DNA from: Laccaria trichodermophora
Taxonomy: Eukaryota > Basidiomycota > Agaricomycetes > Agaricales > Hydnangiaceae
Direction: 5' to 3'
DNA: 64,000 bases
NCBI GenBank assembly: GCA_018417955.1
Contig: JACTVC010000031.1
Location: 492,799 to 556,798 of the forward strand
Below the pieces are notes generated by a model. That model was not told the DNA's origin. It saw only the letters and a list, made by a program, of their open reading frames with translations, and did not search any database. Both the position numbers and the translations under genes were made by a program. This document shows positions 57,000-64,000 of the stretch, in pieces (the stretch's first letter is position 1; every line of letters starts with the position of its first letter).

Positions 57000-57850
57000 A
57001 AGTGACTAAGTTTGGCGAGGGGAACAATTTCAATTTGATTTTTGGTGTTCCGGGGATTGCTGTCATGAGGACATCTTCTCATGTAAGTTTTATGTGTGTT
57101 TTTACTGTCTTGAACCCTCGTTTACCTTGCCGCAGGCTTTGTGTAAATCTGTTTTTTGATTTTTCGACGTCTGCAGACCGGTATCGTTCCTCCAACCTTA
57201 CCTCTGGATTGGCCCGACACAATGTATTGCTTTCTGGGAAATGTGGTTCCACCGCTGTGTCTTTCGAACACCATTCAAACTTGATATTTCGACGTCCGGC
57301 AATCGGTACAGGATGCTACAGCATTTTCTTTTTACAATACATCCCCTCACCGTTTAAATTCGATTTTTCGAGTTCCAGCAATCGCCCTCACCGTACCCAC
57401 CTTCCTAGCTATGGTAAGCTTGTTCCTACACCCTCTCTTTGTTCTGCTTTTCTCATATCACCCTCAAGATTCACTGTTGCAATTATTTTTTGATTTTTAC
57501 AAGTCCGGCCATTGCTACGTGGCAGCACATAGTGCTGCTTGTCATTTTCTTGGTGTAACTCCACCCCATGGCTCAAATTTGTTTTTTCGAGTTCCAGCAA
57601 TCGCGCTCCTGCTACCCACCTAGACATTGTAAGCTTTTTCCTACACCCATCTTTTGTTCGTCTTTTCTGATATCACCTTCAAGAATCACTCTTGCACTTA
57701 TTTTCAAAGTCTGGCCATTGTTACGTGGCAGCACATAGTGCTGTGTTTCATTTCCTTTGTGTCACACTCCACCCCACCGTGTGTCACACTCCACCCTGCC
57801 GCTGAAATTCGATTTTTTACGTTCCGGCAATCGCCCTTCTGCTACAACTC
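57000..57850. repeat. Tandem repeat array, period about 210-220 bp
   Basis: GTTACGTGGCAGCACATAG-like words at 57516 and 57720, GTAAGCTT at 57414 and 57628, and TTCGAGTTCC(A/G)GCAATCGC at 57366, 57586 and 57815 define two and a half clear units. Two more degenerate ones precede them (TTCGACGTC-GCA-ACCGGTA near 57165 and 57288). Long T-rich stretches keep the plus frame open, but the translation shows no protein character. Confidence 0.65.
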
Positions 57851-57859
57851 CCCGTTGGT

Positions 57860-58829
57860 CATGCGTCCCACAGCACTCAAATCACAGGCACCACTCTCGC
57901 CTCCCCCCATGCAACCTACATTGACCCTGGCCTTGCTAGCAACCAACGCTTTTCGCGACATCACGCATGCCGCGTCATCATCATCCTCATGTCTCCCCCA
58001 TTTTATCTGCGCAGTGCCTCTCTCCTATATTATCTAGTGCAGACTTGCTGGACGGCACCGATACCGCATCATCATCATCATCCCAATCCACCTTGTGCCT
58101 GAAGTCCAAAGGCGTAGACCCTCTGCTCTCACCTCTCTCCAGAGTGGGACAGCGGAGCATTCTTATCTCTTATGCGATATCCCATCTACGTCGACATCGT
58201 CACCCCCCCTCTGCTATCATCGGTGTGAAATTGCAGGGCCCTCGTACCGCCCGTTCCTGCCCCTCCTTGACATACCCCATGCAACCCCCAGATATTTGGG
58301 ATGAACCCAGTCCGGAATCGATGCAAGTCGATCACGACTGTATCAGCACAAAAGCTGGAGAATCGAGTACTGCACTCTCACCTCTTTCCACACCATCCAT
58401 TTCTCCATCAACGCCTCCACCAATTCCCTGTCGATACCACATCTCCCCTCTATAGATGATGAAGACATGAAGCTCAGCTCTCCCTCTTCCCCTTCAATGC
58501 AGTCATTCACCCTTCTACCCACCAACAACGACGCTATGAGCATCTTGCCATCATTTCCGGGCCTTCCTGTCCACTCACTGCCTGGCGCAGACACAGGCGA
58601 CGATCTCCTATCAGAGGAGCTAGGTCCCTCTAGACGTACATTCACCCCCAACTCACTCTTCGTCCCCGCGACACTTTCGCCAACCGCTCGAAGTTTGTTA
58701 CTTCTTGATGACCCAAACGACGTACCACCACCACGCTCCCCGTCCCCTGAAAACTTCCACTTGGATCCAGCCTTGTTGGCGGAGTATCCGGACCCTGATT
58801 TGCAGAAATTACATGGACCGCATCATTGA
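57860..58829 (+). pseudogene. Ser/Pro-rich regulatory-type protein fragment, frame-shifted and C-terminally short
   Basis: The segment 57967-58455 reads QCLSPILSSADLLDG and MQPPDIWDEPSPESMQVDHD. The segment 58467-58829, in another frame, reads LPSIDDEDMKLSSPSSPSMQ, FPGLPVHSLPGADTGDDLL, SLLLLDDPNDVPPPRSPSPE and NFHLDPALLAEYPDPDLQKL, then stops. The LLLDDP-DVPxPRSPSPE...LQKL string resembles the middle of a low-complexity agaricomycete protein whose longer Arg-rich C terminus is missing here. No good intron joins the two frames. It lies directly before the second duplicate. The family link is from memory of the pattern only. Confidence 0.35.
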
Positions 58830-59130
58830 CCCTCCTCTAGGCCTTTTCTGAGAGTAAATAGTACCCCTTCACGTCGGTAGTCAGTAAAATATGTCACGCC
58901 GAACCACGTCTGGCCGTTGCACGAAAATTGCAGTGGCCAGACTTTTTTAATTGAAATGAGCTCCCTGCGGGGAGGTGAAACTATGATTAGACATTGTAAA
59001 AAAGTAGAACTTTTTTCAACTTATGCTTCAATTTTCGCTTGGTCTGACTTTTTTCCGATAGCATGGCGGCTCCCATCCAGCCAACTTCCCTGTTTGAAAC
59101 AAAGACAAACTACTTCTTGTCTTCTACACG
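58830..59130. other. Spacer before duplicate B
   Basis: Separates the Ser/Pro-rich fragment from the duplication border at 59131. No gene or repeat was recognised. Confidence 0.4.
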
Positions 59131-59167
59131 CAGAGCCAACTTGCCTCTGTAATTCCAATCTGTATCT

Positions 59168-61379
59168 TTACTTCGCCCCAGCAACCCGCGTTACATACTC
59201 AACCAACGCCCTATAAACCCACGATTAATACATGTTCCACTAATCATCCAAAGCAAGTTCTCACCTGACAGGCCGACCAGTCATACCCTTTTCTTGGTAC
59301 GGCGTGGGCCTCGTAGCCTACGGGGGGGAAGACGTGAGCAACAGACTTGAGTAAAAGATGAACAGGAAACGAACCTCCATAGATGCAGCAATATCTATGT
59401 GCGCCCATTTCATCTCTGGTTCTTTACCCTCTTCGGGGCTGGCGCCCTCAGCGAAGGCTTTGAGGAACAGCGCAGCTGTGCATGAGCCTGCGGGTCTACC
59501 TCCGGTCTATAAAGGGAAGGTAGTTAGTATTTGATGGAAGGGAAGGGATGAGGCGAGGGGAGGTGAAGCGGGAGTTGTTAAAGAGGACACACATTTTGCA
59601 AATCGGCATTACTGGAATAAATTTGCGGGCCAAAATCTTCATCCAATGGCATGCGCCAGAATCGGTCGTACTCGACCTCACCCGCAGCGTGGAGCTCGTT
59701 CCAGAGTTCATCTGAGGTCTACAAAACAATTCACGTCATATCATCATTGAGGGAAAAGGTCAGGAATGGACGGACTGAGAATACGCCGGAATACACCTCG
59801 CCAACAGCGATCACCATGGCTCTAAGAAGCATGAGATCAACATGGCGGCCATGGAGGAGATGGTAGAACTGACCCTGTGAGAGTGGCGACGTCAATAAGT
59901 GTATGTGGTTTATACTCAGTTGCCGTGTAGTAGATCGCATCTGCCGAATTAGTCACGTCTCTGCGCAATCGAGGGGTCAAAGAGGGACATACCAGCGAGA
60001 ACCAACCGCCCCTCGGCGTCCGTGTTATCCACTTCTACCGATTTACCGTTCATGGCGTAAAATCTATGGGTACACCATCGTAAGCATCAATGAAGAAATA
60101 TAGAGGGCTCACATATCGCCAGGCTTGGTAGCGCTGGGTCCGGGCATGTTCTCTGTCAGAGGAGTAGTGACAACGAGATTGACACTAACAAAAGTTAAGA
60201 GAGGTTCGGAGAAAGCTGTAGAAAATACAGTACGGTAGCTGCAATTTGGCGATGGCCCATGCGGCCGAGACGACGGCCGCCGCGCCTCCCATGTCTCCAC
60301 GCATCAGTTTCATACCCTAACCAAGATGAGTGACGAGATGATAGGACTTGAGGGATGGACGTACCGCTCCAGGCTTCAAGCTGATGCCGCCCGAATCAAA
60401 CGTGATGCCCTTTCCGACAAAGGCCAGTGGTGGGGCGTTTTTGTCTGAGGCGCCTTTGTAGTGACTGGCGGAAGTAAGTACAATGTAGGGGAAAGGAAGA
60501 AGTGAACTTACATCTCGAGGATTTTCGCGGGTTCTGAGGTGCCTTGTGTCACGGAAAGAAAAACGTTCTGAAAGAACGATGAGATCAGGTAGATTTATTA
60601 AGTCCAAGTGAGGGTTACCATATTTTTTTCAGCGGCCCAGGCTTCGTCTCGGACGATGATCTCGACGTTCGGAATGTCAGCAAAGTTTTCCTTCGCTCGC
60701 TTGGTAAACTCCTAGAGCAAATGTCAGGATCTCACGTCACACCTCATGAGGAGATACGAACCGTTGGCGTAAGGATATTAGCTGGGAGTTCCATGAGCTG
60801 CAAGAGTATGGGTAAGATACATTTCATGCCGTGTCATGAGTACGCACCGTACGAGCAAGGTTTTGGGCCTGGGCGAAAATAACACCTCGATCCCATTCCT
60901 TGGAGGCGCAAAGGTAAGCTTCGGGGGGATGGGTTCTGTGAGATTGGGGTTGAATCGCGATGGCGGAGAGGTCTTCAGGGTGAAGCTGTACAGAGCCAGA
61001 TGTGCGGCGACAGCTAAAGTAGTCCATCAGATAGATGGCCACGCAAATGCAAGGAAAACTGACCAGCAGCGTGAGGGTCTGCAGACTCATCCACGATGAC
61101 ATCCTTGACGCCTTCCAACTCCTTCAACGCCTTCACGCCGTTTCCAACAGACTTCCTGACCAATTCCCTCTTGGCATCGACACTCTTCGCCGCGAAGCCA
61201 CCTCCCAAAGACGAGACAGTCGTGACCTTGCCCTGTGGGGTGTTGTAGAACGTCCGGGTCGTCCCCACTTTTGGTGGCTTGTCTCCCTGAGTGGAGTTCC
61301 AGAGCTCTGCAACGTCAGTTCCAGGCGCAATCTGGATGGGTGTCTTGAGGTCGTATGGAATGATGAATGCGGAGAACAT
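59168..61379 (-). pseudogene. Leucine aminopeptidase M17, copy B (frameshifted)
   Basis: Same gene structure as copy A: start MFSAFIIPYDLKTPIQIAPG at 61379, with the upstream MLRTVTRLLPPSSYR presequence-like extension kept; [28 protein letters not shown]; stop at 59168. A 10-bp deletion at about 60906 (TCTGAAGAGG between two GAGG words, absent here) removes codons of APLQTSKEW and shifts the frame, so [13 protein letters not shown] is no longer in phase with the N-terminal part. [10 protein letters not shown] has become MKLMRGDMGG. An unusual splice could in principle bypass the lesion, but none is obvious. I call it a young pseudogene. Confidence 0.8.
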
Positions 61380-61569
61380 TGTACGATGGGATATCCGATA
61401 AGAAGATGGTGGCAACAGTCGGGTGACCGTTCGGAGCATGGAATGAGATGTAATATTGTGTGTTGACTTGTATGCGTGCCATCCTTCTTTCATGATCACC
61501 TTCACACTTCGTGCATACATAACAAGTTGGTCGTACAAACAGTTCCTACCATTCGCCACCCTCGTTCTC

Positions 61570-63740
61570 TAATCCCCAGATAGACTTTCACCGCGATGGG
61601 CACCTATCGTCCACAACGACCGAAGCAGCTGTTGCTGCTCTGCTTGAGCAGCGCCATCGACTTGGCGCGTTTCACGTTGTTCCCAGCCAGCGACCGACGG
61701 TACACCTTCTGATACACACACGGAAAGGTAAGCTACAAGTCCCCCTGGCTCGGTTTGACGATAACTCACCTCATAATCTTCCCAGCCTATGGTACGCTGA
61801 CCCTCTATCTGCTTCCGCTCTTCATCCCTTTCAAACGCCTTCCGAATGGGCTCAAAAACACTCCCAACCCCACTCAACGTGACCCTCGCCTTCAAATACC
61901 CCGGGTGAACCTTCTTTTCCCCAAATCCATCCCTTCAATCACAGTAACGCGACGCGCCTCCGAGTTTCGCATCGTGTTCAACGGTGAACACGATTCCAGA
62001 GGGCGTGGCGTTCGTCGTCTAGGCCAGGTTCGAGCTCCCCGCGCAAAAGGGCAGTCTTAGCTGCCCCTGGAACGACGTTGGGAGAGTCGAGAACGTTGGA
62101 TTTGGGGTGGTATGCGGACACCTTGCCTTTTGCGAGCCATCGCGTTTGCTACGTGTGCGCATTCGGCGTAGTCGAGTTGGGGAACGTATAGTTCCGCGGA
62201 TGTGAAGGTTTGGCGCTGGTCGAATGGTTGTTGGCCTGAGAACGGAGAGGGACAGGGAGAGGTGAGTTTGAGGCAAATGAACACGACGTTATTGCACACA
62301 TACCATCGTTTCCGCTCCCATTCACTACGCCTCCTGCTCAGCTATCCACTCGCTTCCCTCAACACCTGCGTTTCTCAAAATTTTTAGCGTTGTCGACGTC
62401 TAGATGATGGTACGCCATCACGGTAAGCATACACGAAACGTCTCGCGTTAGAAACAACTTACCAGCATACATCTTGAAGAATACGTCACGTCCATCGAAA
62501 TACGCCTTGGAGTCGCCGACGCTGAGGCTTCGTGTACTAAAAACCCAGTGGAATGGACGACGACGTGGGCAGCTGGTGGTGGTAAGAGGCAAGTCACTAT
62601 CGTCACACGTTACAACGTTACTCTCTGCTCACCATTTCCCACAGCCACAACGCCCAACTTCAGCCACAACCTTCAGATCAGTTGATTTCTATCGGGATTC
62701 GTACACGAAGACTTACGTTCTGTAGGTGTTCACGCCATCGTAAACGATGTCGACGCTATAACGCACAGGTAAGTGATCAGTACAAACACGGAAAGACGTT
62801 AACGTACCTCTTAGAGTTTCATCGATGGCCCAGGGCGCTCGTTACGCGGGAGATGCGACGAACAAGCTGGAAACAGGCGAGTAAACATCATGTGCTTGAG
62901 TTGAAATGGACGACACTGACGTACCTTTTGCAGATCCATCATCCACACGTCCTCCACACCTCACAACGCTTATTCCGCCCTTCCAAGCTATCCGTAACGA
63001 TCCGATGGTGCACGTCGCGTACAAACGGGGCGGACAAGTTGACGATGGGGAATCTGAGAGGCACGAGCAGCGTGGTAAGTAAGGACATGTGCAGCACTCG
63101 CGTTGACGAAAACTTACCGTTGCCGTCAGCGCCGTCACGAACAACCTGCGGAAAAGGGATGTCAGCAAGGGTAAGTCAATGTTGTGCACCACAAAAAGGA
63201 CGTTGATGTACCTGATTTCCGTCTAGCATTCCATTACGCTTGACGTCGAAGGGAAAGTCCTAAACGTCGATGAGCAACGTCAAGATCAGCGGACGACGAG
63301 ACAACTTACCAGCCAATGACGACGACGAGGAGAGCGGAGCGGACGTTGACGACGAAAGAAAAAGAGCGGGAGGAGGAGAGGGAATGTAAGTAAGTGGGTG
63401 CTGATGAAAGATATTGGACTAACCAGGTCGTCTTTATAGGTCTTCTCGCTTGGCGGTAAGTAGCCGGGTTGTGACTGACGTGACGCAAAAACGTTGTGGA
63501 AGCAGGGTCTTGTTTCGTGCAGGGTTCGGATCCAAGGAACCGGGGACGGAGGAAACGATCTTTGCGTAAGTTTCGTATCCATCCATTCCATTGGTTTCTT
63601 AATTCACTCAGGCGTCGTCTAGTGTACTTTTTCATTAGGTATCACTCAAGGTACATTCAATCCATCTATGAAAGAAGTACCGACTAATTTACACAGACAG
63701 ATATCTTCATTACTACACGGGAATCGCTCCCATTCACGAA
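61570..63740. other. Duplicated unrecognised region (copy B)
   Basis: Counterpart of 51660-53800. The minus frame 61895-61569 is longer than in copy A: VTLSGVGSVFEPIRKAFERD then RTIGWEDYE, followed by a GTGAGT donor. This suggests copy B preserves this part of the gene better. The rest alternates donor- and acceptor-like signals as in copy A. No protein family recognised. Confidence 0.35.
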
Positions 63741-64000
63741 AGGCGCAGAACGCTTGAAGAAAATCCAAGCCACATCGTTCAATATCAAAGTACGTACATT
63801 CATCAGACCCTTGATGAATTATTTTCTGATAGTTGAAAGTTCAGAACGCCGTTTTTCGATTCGGAATCGGGAGAGGAGATGGAGGACACGTTCAGCGCCC
63901 AAAGAACTTACACGCTTTGGTATTTCCTACGCGAGTGAGTGTACTATAATTCTACTACATTAATAAACAAATTTCGAAACGTTCTTTATTCAAGAAACGC

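Larger units (their letters stand above)
59131..64000. repeat. Segmental duplication, copy B (runs off the window)
   Basis: Second copy of 49213-54060 in the same orientation. Changes against copy A include a 10-bp deletion in the aminopeptidase gene, a 3-bp deletion in its first exon, and various indels between 61.7 and 63.4 kb. The first 50 bp and the block 63.45-64.0 kb are almost identical to copy A. Confidence 0.9.

Noticed and set aside
1..64000. CRISPR arrays, bacterial operons, riboswitches, rRNA genes
   Set aside because: The window is eukaryotic (spliceosomal introns throughout); none of these signals was seen.

Overview
The window looks like a chromosomal piece of a basidiomycete, most likely an agaricomycete. 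Genes are dense and split by many introns of about 40-60 bp with GTRNGT donors, CTRAY branch points and YAG acceptors. The families are typical of mushrooms: a long-type unspecific peroxygenase, F-box/LRR proteins, DUF4246 proteins, a class I sesquiterpene synthase, a GH79 glycosidase and several basidiomycete-only families. All gene models were spliced by eye and no similarity search was run, so family names rest on motif recognition.

Layout. 1-2.7 kb: a complete, intron-bearing gene for a geminivirus/genomovirus-like Rep (HUH endonuclease plus SF3 helicase) on the minus strand. 3.4-6.4 kb: an ERT1/AcuK-type Zn2Cys6 regulator and a Cys-rich two-TM protein (+). 6.8-10.5 kb: a secreted heme-thiolate peroxygenase and a membrane-anchored basidiomycete protein (-). 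12.6-15 kb: a GH79-like, possibly GPI-anchored glycosidase (+). 15.4-22 kb: a basidiomycete-specific protein (-) and two intact DUF4246 genes in opposite orientation. 22.4-28.7 kb: three F-box/LRR loci, the middle one broken. 31-34.5 kb: a sesquiterpene synthase, a small GGTFNNV-motif protein and a small secreted Cys-rich protein. 34.6-35.4 kb: a short TIR element carrying Pol III-like boxes. 35.8-37.9 kb: a decayed third DUF4246 copy and an intron-containing tRNA-Glu. 38.4-41.5 kb: a secreted phosphoesterase (acid phosphatase) pseudogene, broken by a nonsense codon and by a 1.57-kb TIR element with a GGGG target duplication. 42.5-48.8 kb: ICMT, class II DAHP synthase and a phytase-type histidine phosphatase. 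49.2-64 kb: a tandem duplication with about 9.9 kb offset carrying two M17 leucine aminopeptidase genes (the second frameshifted) and an unrecognised intron-rich or decayed region, with two separate minisatellite-like arrays between them.

The genes do not form one pathway. Regions of constitutive metabolism (DAHP synthase, ICMT, phytase, ERT1) alternate with accessory and repeat-rich regions. The most notable points are the spliceable viral-type Rep gene, the exactly mapped insertion in the phosphatase gene, at least five introns that seem to need GC-AG boundaries, and the recent duplication/decay events at the DUF4246 and aminopeptidase loci.
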